Assembly: GCA_016873225.1 (NCBI GenBank)
Contig: VGXS01000015.1
Span: 17,789 to 81,788, forward strand
Direction: 5' to 3'
DNA: 64,000 bases
Source: Planctomycetota bacterium
GTDB taxonomy: Bacteria; Planctomycetota; Planctomycetia; Gemmatales; Gemmataceae
The first letter of the stretch is position 1, and every line of letters starts with the position of its first letter. Under the pieces are notes generated by a model. It searched no databases. It saw nothing but the letters and a program-made list of their open reading frames with translations, and was not told the origin of the DNA. Positions 23,948 to 32,997 of the stretch are shown one piece after another. A program made the position numbers and the translations under genes.

Positions 23948-26461
23948 TCAACCCATGTAAAGCCTCTTGCTCAGGCCGCCGGAAGCGGACTGGATCACGG
24001 CGAAGTCATACCGAAGGCCCGCCGAACCAAAGCCCAGGCTCAAGCCGACGCCGCCATTGCGGACGAGGCCGCCCAACGAACCCAGCCTGACGGATCCCGC
24101 CTGATAGCCGGCGGGCACGGCCCGGGAAACAAAATAGCTGCCCGACCTGAGGTTGCCGAAGTTGTAGCTTCCATCAGCCGCGGTGACCGTTGTCCTGCGG
24201 ATGGCGCGGCCGAGGTCGTCGTTGCCCGTGAGAGTCATGGTGACTCCCCCAAGCCCGAATTCGCCGGCGCCGCGGACACCGTCACGGTTCCGATCCTGAT
24301 AAACGAATCCGGAGATCCGTGATGGAGCGAGCATCGGGAAGTCGTAGCCGAGGGCGTTGCCGCTGGTTCCCAAGTCGATGGCCGAGATCGCCGCGGTTCC
24401 CGCGGTGCCGCCACTGGTTCCGGCGACGCCCTGACCAGCAAATGTTCCCGGGGCCGCTTGCGCGACAATCCTGTAGACGCCATCGGGAAGTCGGGTGAAG
24501 GAGTAGGTTCCTTGGATGTTGGTGACGGCCTGCCGGCTGATCGCCTTGCCGGAATAGCTGGTGCCGGTGAGGCTGACCTTCACCCCGCGCAGGAGTAAAT
24601 CGCCGGCATCGAAAGTGGCGCTGGCGTTGCGGTCGAGGAAAACCCTTCCGGAAATGGTGAGCTGCGCCGAGCGGCCTAGCAGGTATCCGTCGGCAAGGTC
24701 GCCCGGGGCCAGCGTGATGTCGGTGATGGAATCAAGTCCCGGGGTTCCGCCAAGCGATCCTGCCTCGGCGCCGGTCGCGGTGTAGGGAGCGCTCGCCGGA
24801 CTGGTCAGCGAGTAAGTTCCCGGCACTAGCTGGGCGAAGGTGTATTCGCCATTGGAATCGGTGACGGCGGTCAACCTGACATCCTTTCCGCCGGCGATGC
24901 CGGTGACGATGACCGTTTGGTTGGCGATTCCGGGCTCGCCCTCATCACGCGCGCCGTTGGCATTGCGGTCGAGGTAGACAACACCGGTGACAGCGGCGGA
25001 TTCAATTTGAGGCAGCAGGTAACCGGTGGCCCCGGCGCCCGAGCCGAGGCTGATGGCAGAGACGGTGGCCGGGCCGGGAATGCCGCCGGAATCGCCCGCG
25101 GTGGCTGTGCCCGCCATGTACTTGGGCAAAAGGGAACTGGCGACGGAATATTTGCCAGGTCGAAGGTCGGTGAATGAAAACAGGGCATCGGAGGCGATCT
25201 CGGCCTGCCTGGTTATGGTTGCTCCGGTGTCGTCGATTCCCGAAAGGGTGACGACGGCTCCCTCGGCCCCGGCCTCTTCCGTGTCGAACAGTCCGTCGCC
25301 ATTGGCATCAATGAATGCGGAGCCGGAAAGGCTGGCCGCCTTGACTTCACCGAAGCCCAATCGTGTGAGCGAAGCGGCCGCGAGGGTCACCGGAATTTCG
25401 TCGGTGAGGTGGGATCGGGACAGCACCGATTTCCCATCGGCGGTTTCCCGGCCGTCGAGGAAGCCGTCCGGTTGCGAAGTTTGCCTGACGATGTAATCGC
25501 CCGGCTTGAGAGCGTCGGAAGGCTCGTAGGTGTAACGGATCGTGATGGTGGCCGTCCCCGTGGAGACGACGGCAAATTGGTAGTTCCCAGGACCTTGTGA
25601 CGACGCGCTTCCGGCAACCGTGGCCTGGAACGCCACCGACCCGTTGCCGATGTAGCTCTGGAACTCGGGCGGAGGAACCGAAGGCTCGGAGGGCGCCGGG
25701 TCGACCGAGCCGGAACCCGGTGTGCCCGGCTCGGTGAATACGGGCTCGGTGGCAACGGGTTCGGTGAATGCGGGTTCCGTGGTTGCGGACTCAGTGGTCA
25801 CGGGTTCGGCAGGGCTTTCCGATCCCTCGGGCAGGGAAACAACCTTCGAAACGCTTGAGGATCGCTTGGGAAAGTGGATGCCGCTGGAACCCGAAAAGTC
25901 AACGACACCGTCATGGGGCCCCAGCGCGGCGGTGAAGGTCTGGGGTGGCGCGTTGGCGATGATGGCATCGCCGGGGCCGGTCACACGGATGGAATTCTCC
26001 TGGGTGACGCGCAGCACCGACGCCGATCGGCCCAGGTTTTCAAGGCTGGTCACGACATCGATTTGGGCGTTCACCTCGATCTCGATCCCCGTGAGCGTTC
26101 CCAGGGCCGGATCGAAGCGCGGCAACGCCACCACCTCGTCGGGGGAGGAGGAAACCAGGTTGAACGACCCCGAGAACGAGATGACCGAACGGCTTCCCGT
26201 CACGCGGGAATCACGATCGAAGACAAACCGGCCCGCCTCATCGGTGGCGGCGGTGCCGACCATCACCCCCTGGCGGGTGACGAGTTGGAGGGGGGAACCG
26301 GAGATTCCGGCTTCACCCGAGTCGCGAAGGCCGTTGGCGTTTAGGTCCTCGTACACCAGGCCGGAGATGGCCAGCGACGCCGCCGGCACCTCCCTGGATT
26401 CAAGGAACTCGATTCCGGGCCTGCAATAGCTCATGCGTTTGGATGCGCGGAACATGGCCAT
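23948..26461 (-). CDS. Large secreted protein with SdrD B-like and choice-of-anchor E domains
   Basis: 837 residues; a GAGGGGG site precedes ATG 26461. The N-terminus carries the planctomycete export signature FLESREVPAAS (19-29). Five SdrD-B-type Ca-binding loops follow the pattern DxNxxGxxDxGE: near 39-50, 385-396 and three more, each ahead of a carboxypeptidase-regulatory-like strand block ending in DGxYxF. Residues about 93-310 resemble a choice-of-anchor E domain, interrupted at about 212-265 by a Thr/Glu/Pro-rich TEP insertion. It is probably a cell-surface or extracellular stalk-like protein. Convergent with the spermidine-synthase fusion gene, 7 bp apart. Confidence 0.85.
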   Translation of the reverse strand: MAMFRASKRMSYCRPGIEFLESREVPAASLAISGLVYEDLNANGLRDSGEAGISGSPLQLVTRQGVMVGTAATDEAGRFVFDRDSRVTGSRSVISFSGSFNLVSSSPDEVVALPRFDPALGTLTGIEIEVNAQIDVVTSLENLGRSASVLRVTQENSIRVTGPGDAIIANAPPQTFTAALGPHDGVVDFSGSSGIHFPKRSSSVSKVVSLPEGSESPAEPVTTESATTEPAFTEPVATEPVFTEPGTPGSGSVDPAPSEPSVPPPEFQSYIGNGSVAFQATVAGSASSQGPGNYQFAVVSTGTATITIRYTYEPSDALKPGDYIVRQTSQPDGFLDGRETADGKSVLSRSHLTDEIPVTLAAASLTRLGFGEVKAASLSGSAFIDANGDGLFDTEEAGAEGAVVTLSGIDDTGATITRQAEIASDALFSFTDLRPGKYSVASSLLPKYMAGTATAGDSGGIPGPATVSAISLGSGAGATGYLLPQIESAAVTGVVYLDRNANGARDEGEPGIANQTVIVTGIAGGKDVRLTAVTDSNGEYTFAQLVPGTYSLTSPASAPYTATGAEAGSLGGTPGLDSITDITLAPGDLADGYLLGRSAQLTISGRVFLDRNASATFDAGDLLLRGVKVSLTGTSYSGKAISRQAVTNIQGTYSFTRLPDGVYRIVAQAAPGTFAGQGVAGTSGGTAGTAAISAIDLGTSGNALGYDFPMLAPSRISGFVYQDRNRDGVRGAGEFGLGGVTMTLTGNDDLGRAIRRTTVTAADGSYNFGNLRSGSYFVSRAVPAGYQAGSVRLGSLGGLVRNGGVGLSLGFGSAGLRYDFAVIQSASGGLSKRLYMG

Positions 26462-26494
26462 GAGACAACCCCCTCCGTGGGTTCCCGGTGCTCA

Positions 26495-26518
26495 CCCCCG
26501 GACATTCCCGCCCGGGGG
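26495..26518 (-). terminator. GC-rich hairpin between the BBP7 and SdrD-B genes
   Basis: CCCCCGG (26495-26501) pairs with CCGGGGG (26512-26518) around a 10-nt loop, 15 bp after the stop of the BBP7 gene on the minus strand. There is no T run, so it may attenuate rather than end transcription before the SdrD-B gene. Confidence 0.45.
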
Positions 26519-26532
26519 CATTTGAAGGCTGC

Positions 26533-28362
26533 TCAGTAGCGAATCTCGAGGCCCACATTGACGCCCTGGGCCCAAAGGTCGGTGAACTGGATCTGCTGCG
26601 CAGGCCGGGCCGGCAAGGCGGTGCCCGAGGTTCCCGGGGGCACGAGGTTCGGGTTGACAACCGTGTCGATCAGGCCGCCGGAACGGGCCACATTCGACCA
26701 ATACAGGATATTGTAACCAGCGAACACCTTCATGCGCGGCGTGAGGTAGTAGCCCACGGTGAAGCCGAGTTCGGGAACCACCGAGAAGTGGTTGTCGCTG
26801 TAATTTCCGATGTTGGATCGCTGGGCCAACAGTCCGCCCTGGTAGGTGTTGGAGACGCCGGGCTTGTTGATCTGGGTGTTGCCGGAGATGTCGGCGTTCA
26901 CATTGGTCTGGCCGAGGGCGACCTTCACGGTGGTGTCGAAGGCCCACCGCTTGTAGTTCAACCCGAGCATCACGCCAAGCTGTCCGCCCCAGAAGGTGTT
27001 CTGGGTGCTGAAGGAATCATTGACGAGGTAGGAGTCTCCCTGTCCATTGGTGCCGTAAAGCGTCTCGTTGATGGAGAGCGTGTCGTTGAGGTTGAGGTTT
27101 CGCACGCCGGCGAGCGCGTCGATGGTCCAGTAAGGTCCGCGGCGGATGCCGAAGCGGGCGTTGAGGTCGCCGCCGTAGAACTGGGTCTGGTCGCTCACGG
27201 TGACGGTGCCGCCCAGCCCGAGGCCCTGGTTGGCGGAAGCGGGCACGCCGACGAATTCGACCGCCTGGCGGTTGTTGAGCGCGTTGACAAACGGCCGGCC
27301 CAAAACGGGATTGGGCGTGGCGGTGTTTCCAAACGACTGGAAGGAGGCCGATGTGTCGTTGTTGCCCATGCCGAAGAAAGTGAATTCCGTGGCGAAATCC
27401 TGGGCCCGGTTCCACCAGTAGCCGACCTTCACTCGGCCGCCGTTGGTCAATCCCGTGGCGAGGTCGCCAGTGTCGCCGCCATAAAGCACATTCGTTCCCG
27501 GCTGGAAGAGCGCGCCCGGGGGTGAGGCCGCGAGATTCGAACTGGAAGTCACGAGGGCGGGAGTCTGGTTGCCGGTGAGCGCCCAGGAGAGGTACTCAAA
27601 CGAGGCGTAAATCCGATACCTGTTGAGGTGGGGCTTGTCCGGGTCGATCATTTCCTCGTTCTGGAAGGCGGTACCGCGAAGGGCTTTGGCGCGAAGCCTT
27701 TGCAACCATGTTCCACCAAGGCCGAGTTCATCACCACCGTCAACGATCACTTCGCCCGGCAGGGTCTCGATGACCGTTCCACCCGTGCCGGGGGTGATGA
27801 CGCGGGTCGTGCCCGTCACGACGGGACCCGTCACGACGCCCGGTTGGGTGACGATGGTGCCCGGCCGGGGCATGACCACGATGTTTCCCGGGCCCATGGG
27901 CATGGGTTGGGTAACCATGGGGGCCGGCTGGATGACCTGGGGCAGCGCCGAGGCCGGTTGGGGCATCGCCATGGGAACGGGACGGGGAAGGGGCAGCGGC
28001 GCGGGGGCCACAACGGCGGACGGCGAGCGGACCGTCTGGTCGGCAACATAAGTGGTGGCGATGGCCGCACCCGGCTGGGCCACGACCCCGACAGGCTGCT
28101 GCTGAGTCAGCACCGGGCCCGAGGCGATGGTCACACCCGCGGGAATGATTGATTGGTCGAAACGGCGGGGTTCCACGGGTCGCGCGGGCGGGGTGGCGAC
28201 GGGGGCCTGACCCGAAACCGCCACGATGCGGGGGGCGCCCAAGGTGACAATGGGGGGAGTCCCGGGGGTGCCCGCGACAGGCACCTGGCCCAAGGCCATT
28301 TCCCACTGGGCCAACCAGACGAGCATGCAGGCCACAAGGTGACGCTTCCGTGCGTGTCTCAT
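26533..28362 (-). CDS. BBP7 family outer-membrane beta-barrel protein
   Basis: 609 residues from ATG 28362, which has an ideal AAGGAG site. A signal peptide (HLVACMLVWLAQWEMALG) is followed by ~220 residues very rich in Pro, Val and Ala, with PMPMGPG-like stretches (an extended spacer). A ~380-residue barrel then begins around RYRIYASFEYLSWALTGNQTP, with alternating aromatic strands (KVGYWWNRAQDFATEFTFFG, YWTIDALAGVRNLNLND) and a terminal strand GVNVGLEIRY ending in an aromatic residue, as outer-membrane barrels do. The family is typical of planctomycetes. It is likely a porin-like or structural outer-membrane protein, co-oriented with the SdrD-B gene. Confidence 0.9.
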   Translation of the reverse strand: MRHARKRHLVACMLVWLAQWEMALGQVPVAGTPGTPPIVTLGAPRIVAVSGQAPVATPPARPVEPRRFDQSIIPAGVTIASGPVLTQQQPVGVVAQPGAAIATTYVADQTVRSPSAVVAPAPLPLPRPVPMAMPQPASALPQVIQPAPMVTQPMPMGPGNIVVMPRPGTIVTQPGVVTGPVVTGTTRVITPGTGGTVIETLPGEVIVDGGDELGLGGTWLQRLRAKALRGTAFQNEEMIDPDKPHLNRYRIYASFEYLSWALTGNQTPALVTSSSNLAASPPGALFQPGTNVLYGGDTGDLATGLTNGGRVKVGYWWNRAQDFATEFTFFGMGNNDTSASFQSFGNTATPNPVLGRPFVNALNNRQAVEFVGVPASANQGLGLGGTVTVSDQTQFYGGDLNARFGIRRGPYWTIDALAGVRNLNLNDTLSINETLYGTNGQGDSYLVNDSFSTQNTFWGGQLGVMLGLNYKRWAFDTTVKVALGQTNVNADISGNTQINKPGVSNTYQGGLLAQRSNIGNYSDNHFSVVPELGFTVGYYLTPRMKVFAGYNILYWSNVARSGGLIDTVVNPNLVPPGTSGTALPARPAQQIQFTDLWAQGVNVGLEIRY

Positions 28363-28677
28363 CCTTGATCTCCTTTTCGATATCAGGTTGCCAATCTCAA
28401 GGTTGCATTTCGAAAACCAAGGCCCCCGCTCCCGTCCGGCCATGACCCCGCGAGGCGACCCCGCGGGACTCTCCTTTCTCGTTCGACACAAGCGCGGCCG
28501 CCGGCATCGGAAAAGGCAAGCGGAAACCTCCGAACACCGGGACAGCAATGAGCATCTTGAGCACAACGGGAAGTCATGCCACGATTGTTTGGTCCACCCC
28601 AACTGGTTGGCTTTGCCCCGCCGGCACGCACGGATTTGCCGGCACAACCGTTCTCAATCCCGAAACAGGAGCACCTG
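28363..28677. other. 315-bp divergent promoter region
   Basis: No gene seen. It separates the BBP7 gene (minus) and the PQQ-propeller gene (plus) and should hold both promoters. The AAGGAG site of the BBP7 gene is at the left edge, and an AGGAG site for the plus-strand gene is at 28668-28672. Confidence 0.45.
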
Positions 28678-29934
28678 ATGAACCGAATGCTGATGGCGGC
28701 CATGGCCCTTGGAATGGCCACGGGAGCCCGGGCCGCTGACGCCAACTGGCCGCAATTCCGCGGGCCGGGCGGCCAAGGCCACGCCACCGCGGCGATACCC
28801 CTGGCCGGTTCCACACTTCCAACACCCACCTTCAAGGTTCCCGTTCCCGGAAAAGGCTGGTCGTCTCCCGTCATTTCCAACGGGCTGATATTCCTCACGA
28901 GCGCGATTCCCTCGGAGGACAAGAAGCAACTGGCCCTCACCGTGCTGGCCTATCACCTCGACGGTTGCAAGGAGGCCTGGCGCACTCCCGTGTTCCAGCA
29001 GGACATGACATCGGCCCCGAAGATCCACGGCAAGAACAGCCATGCCAGTCCCACTCCCATCATCGACGGCGACAAGGTCTTCGTGCATTTCGGCCACATG
29101 GGAACGGCGGCCCTCGACACCGCCGGCAAGCTGCTGTGGAAAACCCCCGGCCTTTACGCCAAGCCTGTACACGGAAACGGGGGAAGCCCCGCGCTGGTGG
29201 ATGGGAAGCTGGTTTTCTCCTGCGATGCGACCGACATGCAGGAAGTGGTGGCCCTGGACACGTCGACGGGAAAGGTCGCCTGGAGGACCCGTCGCGACGC
29301 CTCCCCCGGAAAGCCTTTCTCCTTTTGCACCCCGCTCGCGGTCGAGGATGGCGGCAAGAAGGTGATGGTTTGCCCGGGAAGCGACATCGTGCAGGGGCTT
29401 GAAGCGTCGACCGGCCGGGAAATCTGGAGACTCAAGTACACCGGATACTCCGTGATTCCGCGGCCGGTCACCGGGGATGGCCTCGTGTTCCTGAGCACCA
29501 GCTACGACAAGGCGTCGCTCCTGGCTGTGCGACTGGGAGGCTCGGGAGACATCACCCCGAGCCACCTGGCCTGGAAACTGGACAAGAACGCCCCGCACAC
29601 CCCGTCGCCGCTGCTCACCGGCGAAGCCCTCTATGTGGTGAGCGATGCCGGCGTCATGTCGCGGCTGGATCCGAAAACCGGCGCGCCCGCCTGGCAGGAA
29701 CGGCTTGCCGGCCACTATTCCGCCTCGCCCGTCCTCGCCACGGGCGGACAAATCCTGCTGGCTTCCGAGGAGGGCGACATCACGGTGGTCCGTGACGCCG
29801 CCAAGTTCGAGAAGGTGGCCACCGCTAAGTTGGGGGAAAGGTCGCTCGCGTCACCAGCCTTGGCTGGCAAGGTGATGATCATTCGGGGCGAGGAGCATCT
29901 GTTCCGCTTCGACGCGCCCTCGATCGGGCGCTGA
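28678..29934 (+). CDS. PQQ-type beta-propeller repeat protein, secreted
   Basis: 418 residues from ATG 28678, preceded by AGGAG and giving a signal peptide (LMAAMALGMATGARAA). The mature part starts ANWPQFRGPGGQGH, the standard opening of planctomycete PQQ-like WD40 propellers, and contains repeated blade motifs: VALDTSTGKVAWRTRRD, GLEASTGREIWRLKYTG, SRLDPKTGAPAWQERLAG. It lacks the quinone-binding residues of true alcohol dehydrogenases as far as can be seen, so it is probably a binding or scaffold propeller in the periplasm. Convergent with the following repeat protein. Confidence 0.88.
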   Translation: MNRMLMAAMALGMATGARAADANWPQFRGPGGQGHATAAIPLAGSTLPTPTFKVPVPGKGWSSPVISNGLIFLTSAIPSEDKKQLALTVLAYHLDGCKEAWRTPVFQQDMTSAPKIHGKNSHASPTPIIDGDKVFVHFGHMGTAALDTAGKLLWKTPGLYAKPVHGNGGSPALVDGKLVFSCDATDMQEVVALDTSTGKVAWRTRRDASPGKPFSFCTPLAVEDGGKKVMVCPGSDIVQGLEASTGREIWRLKYTGYSVIPRPVTGDGLVFLSTSYDKASLLAVRLGGSGDITPSHLAWKLDKNAPHTPSPLLTGEALYVVSDAGVMSRLDPKTGAPAWQERLAGHYSASPVLATGGQILLASEEGDITVVRDAAKFEKVATAKLGERSLASPALAGKVMIIRGEEHLFRFDAPSIGR

Positions 29935-29960
29935 GCAAGACGGATTGGCGGAGGCAAGGC

Positions 29961-30692
29961 TCAGGCGGCAGCGCTGTCGTCGCCCAGGGCCTTCTCCAGC
30001 AAACGGATCGTGGACGACACCCCGGCCATGTGGGGATTGAGTCCCTCGGCCTTGCGAAAAGCCCCCAGCGCCGCCGTGCTTCTCCCCAGCCGCATCAGGG
30101 ACTGGGCCAGCCCGGCTTGGGCGCCAAAATGGTGGGGATTGAGTGCCAGCACCCTTTCGCAGTCACGCGCCGACGCCGCGAAGTCCCGGCCCTGGAAGTG
30201 GATGATGGCGCGCTGATTCCACGCCTCGGCGAAGTCGGGCCGCCTGCGAACCAGCTGGTTGAGCGCTTCCAGCACCATGCCCCTGGTGTCGGCATCCAAG
30301 GCCTCGCGCAAAAGGGCGGCGTCCTCGGGCAACCGGCCCCGGAACCAAACCCTCCAGAGGGCTTCCGCCACCGCGCGGCGCACCGAGCCTTCCCCATCCT
30401 GAAGCATCCCGGCCAACTCGCCGTTGCAGTTCCATGAGCCGGTGAGGCCCAAGGCGAACACGGCAGCTTCACGGGCTTGGGCAATTGCCGAGGCCGCCAC
30501 GCGCAGCAAGGTCGATTCGTTGTAGCGCGCTGAAACCTTGCGGGCGAAGTGGGCGATTTCGCGGGCGTTCCTTCGGGTCCAATCTTCGCGGCTCTGGCAG
30601 GGGCCTGGCCGACGAAGCCTGATGAAATAACGCAGGACCTGAGGGATCGCGCCGCGTTTGGGAACCATGAGGTGAACCTCTCTCTTGGGCAT
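29961..30692 (-). CDS. HEAT/TPR repeat cytoplasmic protein
   Basis: 243 residues from ATG 30692; ATG 30668 (235 residues) with GAGAGG upstream is an alternative start. No signal peptide. The N-terminal third is basic. The middle holds HEAT-like helices (GSVRRAVAEALWRVWFRG) and the C-terminal 90 residues hold TPR units (RRPDFAEAWNQRAIIHFQGRD..., HHFGAQAGLAQSLMRLGRSTAALGAFRKAE). It is likely a protein-interaction scaffold of unknown partner. Confidence 0.75.
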   Translation of the reverse strand: MPKREVHLMVPKRGAIPQVLRYFIRLRRPGPCQSREDWTRRNAREIAHFARKVSARYNESTLLRVAASAIAQAREAAVFALGLTGSWNCNGELAGMLQDGEGSVRRAVAEALWRVWFRGRLPEDAALLREALDADTRGMVLEALNQLVRRRPDFAEAWNQRAIIHFQGRDFAASARDCERVLALNPHHFGAQAGLAQSLMRLGRSTAALGAFRKAEGLNPHMAGVSSTIRLLEKALGDDSAAA

Positions 30693-30877
30693 GGACGAAT
30701 CCTAGGAACAGTCCGGAAGCCGTGCCACCCCTTTCCGCCTTTTGGTTCCTATGTCGTTGGCCATGCGAAGTTTGTGATTTCGGGTGATCATTTTTGCCAC
30801 CTTCAAGGTAAAATTTAGCCAACGAAACACCATGCGGTGGTGTAGTGAAATTGGGTAGCACGCGTGAAAGGCGACGC

Positions 30878-31483
30878 ATGAACAACGGCACGCCCAAACC
30901 GATTCACGAACACGCTGCCACCGACTCGGCCTTGGCAACCATGGCGCGCAATGGTAACGCCGCGGCGTGGGGAATCCTGGCCTCAAGGCATTACGAACCG
31001 CTTTTCCGCTGGCTATGGCGGCTGTGCGGCAAGCATGAGGTTGCCGAGGACCTGGCGCAGGATGCCTTCATGCGAGCCTTCACCAAGATCGAACTTTTCC
31101 AAGAGGGGACCCAATTCAGGGCCTGGTTGTTCCGGATCGGCCATAACCTGTGGGCCAACCACTGCCGGTCGATGTCACGGCGCGGCACCACCGGCCTTGA
31201 AGCGGCGGCGGAGACCACCGATCCTTCCCCCGCGGCCGATGATCCGTCGCGAATCGTCGGCGATCGGGAGGAAATCGACCAGCTGAAAAATCGCATGCGG
31301 GAACTTCCACAGGATTGGCAGGAAGCGTTGCTCATGCGCGCCGAGGGAGGCCTCTCCTTCCGTGAGATCGCGTCCATCCAATCGGTCACCGAGGAGACCG
31401 CCCGCTGGAGGGTGTTCAAGGCCCGGCAGAGGCTGACTTCTGAAAACAACCAAATGTTGGAAAAATTGGAGGAGAAGGGATGA
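30878..31483 (+). CDS. ECF-family RNA polymerase sigma factor
   Basis: 201 residues from ATG 30878 (a GTG at 30845 would add 11). Sigma region 2 is seen as HYEPLFRWLWRLCGKHEVAEDLAQDAFMRAF, and region 4 as LPQDWQEALLMRAEGGLSFREIASIQSVTEETARWRVFKARQRL. No sigma region 3 or sigma70-type region 1 is present, so it is an ECF factor. Its stop overlaps the next start as ATGA, indicating translational coupling with a membrane protein that is probably its regulator. Target promoters are unknown. Confidence 0.92.
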   Translation: MNNGTPKPIHEHAATDSALATMARNGNAAAWGILASRHYEPLFRWLWRLCGKHEVAEDLAQDAFMRAFTKIELFQEGTQFRAWLFRIGHNLWANHCRSMSRRGTTGLEAAAETTDPSPAADDPSRIVGDREEIDQLKNRMRELPQDWQEALLMRAEGGLSFREIASIQSVTEETARWRVFKARQRLTSENNQMLEKLEEKG

Positions 31484-32118
31484 GCAGGCATGATGAGCAT
31501 GAGGTTGACGCCCTTATTCGGGCCCAACCGGTTCCGGGCAATCCCCAGGCGCGCCTGGAACGACTTTTGGCCAGGCTGGAACCGCGAAACCGGGCCGAGC
31601 GGGAAATCAGCAAGGGAAACACCTCCGACCGGGCGTACCGGAGGTCCAGGGCGTCGGTGAAACTTTCCATGGCCTCGGCGGTTCTGGCGGCTTCGCTGCT
31701 TCTGGCCGCCGGCGTGGGGCTTGGAAGAGTGGGTGTTCAGAAGGATTCGTTGGTTCAAACCCAATCGTTGGCGCCGGCGAGCGGAATCGACGGCTGGTCC
31801 GACACCCTTGGAAAGTCCCGCCAGCTTGCCGCCGACCGACTGGAAAGAATGGCCCGGGCCAACCGCTCAACCGAACTCGCCCCCCTGGCGGCTGTCTATG
31901 GATCGGCGGCGGCGCAACTTGTGCGGGAAACAGCCGCGGAAAAGCCAAGCCCAGAAAGGACCGCGGCGCTCCTGGCCTTGGCCGACCTGTTCCAGCGCGA
32001 CAGCAGCCGGTTCGCCCGCCTCGCGGCGGAATCAGGCGCGGAATGCCAGGACCTGCTCAACCGTTTGGCTGCCGATGCCGGAAGTCACGGCCTGAAAGCC
32101 AGGGAACTGGCGGGCTGA
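31480..32118 (+). CDS. Single-pass membrane protein, probable anti-sigma factor
   Basis: 212 residues. The N-terminal ~60 residues are charged and cytoplasmic (ARLERLLARLEPRNRAEREIS). One hydrophobic helix (SMASAVLAASLLLAAGVGLGRV, about 64-85) follows, and a ~125-residue extracytoplasmic helical domain ends the protein. No zinc-binding HxxxCxxC anti-sigma motif is seen. The assignment as anti-sigma factor rests on the ATGA overlap with the ECF sigma gene and the topology, not on sequence similarity. Confidence 0.65.
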   Translation: MSRHDEHEVDALIRAQPVPGNPQARLERLLARLEPRNRAEREISKGNTSDRAYRRSRASVKLSMASAVLAASLLLAAGVGLGRVGVQKDSLVQTQSLAPASGIDGWSDTLGKSRQLAADRLERMARANRSTELAPLAAVYGSAAAQLVRETAAEKPSPERTAALLALADLFQRDSSRFARLAAESGAECQDLLNRLAADAGSHGLKARELAG

Positions 32119-32158
32119 ACCTGGCGGGTGCCATCCGTCAAGCAAGCGGAAAACCCGG

Positions 32159-32758
32159 TCAGGTCCAGGATTTTCCAAACGCCTTGGAATGAACAAATTC
32201 CGAAAGTGGCTTTCGGGACCTGGGTGAAGTTTCCCGTTGTGCCATCTCCGCTGGAAGCGACGAGGCCTCGGCCGCGTATCCGATGGCCAGAACCGTGCAC
32301 GGCTGAACCCCCTCGGGGATGGCAAACTCCACCCTCGCCTTGTCCGGGCGAATGCCTGCCATCATGTGCGCCTGAATTCCCCGGGCCGTCGCTTCCAAGC
32401 ACAGGTTGCCGCATGCTAGGCCAAGGTCGTGGAGCGCCACCCCGTTGGGTTTTCCGTTGCGGGAAAACTTCTGGCGGACACAGGCAAGCACGAGCACGGG
32501 AGCGTGCCGGGCCCACGCCTGGTTGGCCTCCTCAAGGCACGAAAGGATCCTCTGGAATTCCTTTGGATCATCCTTCGTGGCCACCAGGAAGACCCAAGGT
32601 TGCTCGTTGTAGGAGGAGGCCGCCCACCTTGCCGCCTCGAACAAGGCCAGAAGATCGTCCTTGGCAACCGGCGCGTCGCCGAAGGCGTAGGGGCTCCACC
32701 TGCTGACAATCAGTGGATGAACCGGATGATCCGGATGGCCATGCTTGGGATGGGACAT
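32159..32758 (-). CDS. Nitroreductase family protein
   Basis: 199 residues from ATG 32758, preceded by a strong AAGGAGA site; longer starts lack one. Family features: an N-terminal RWSPYAFGDAPV segment, the FMN-contact stretch FEAARWAASSYNEQPWVFLVA, and a late VALHDLGLACGNLCLEATARGI followed by CTVLAIGYAAE. Such enzymes are FMN-dependent NAD(P)H oxidoreductases acting on nitroaromatics or quinone-like compounds. Short N-terminal His/Pro-rich head (SHPKHGHPDHPVHP) of no clear role. Convergent with the sigma/anti-sigma pair. Confidence 0.9.
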   Translation of the reverse strand: MSHPKHGHPDHPVHPLIVSRWSPYAFGDAPVAKDDLLALFEAARWAASSYNEQPWVFLVATKDDPKEFQRILSCLEEANQAWARHAPVLVLACVRQKFSRNGKPNGVALHDLGLACGNLCLEATARGIQAHMMAGIRPDKARVEFAIPEGVQPCTVLAIGYAAEASSLPAEMAQRETSPRSRKPLSEFVHSKAFGKSWT

Positions 32759-32997
32759 GCAAATCTCCTTGGCGGCCTGAACCCGAACCTGCCAGAACCA
32801 CAGGCTTGCCGTGGCAGCGATTGCCGCAATCGGCATAGGTCATGGTATTGAGACCGTTGGCATCTCACCGGCAAGCAAGCTTTCCAAGGCCAGCCAAGCG
32901 ATGCCCCCGTCGGCAATCCGGTGACCAGCATGGCGGATCCCAGTACAAAGGATTGTGACTTGCGTTGCCCGGCCAACATCCAGCGCGGAACCAACCC

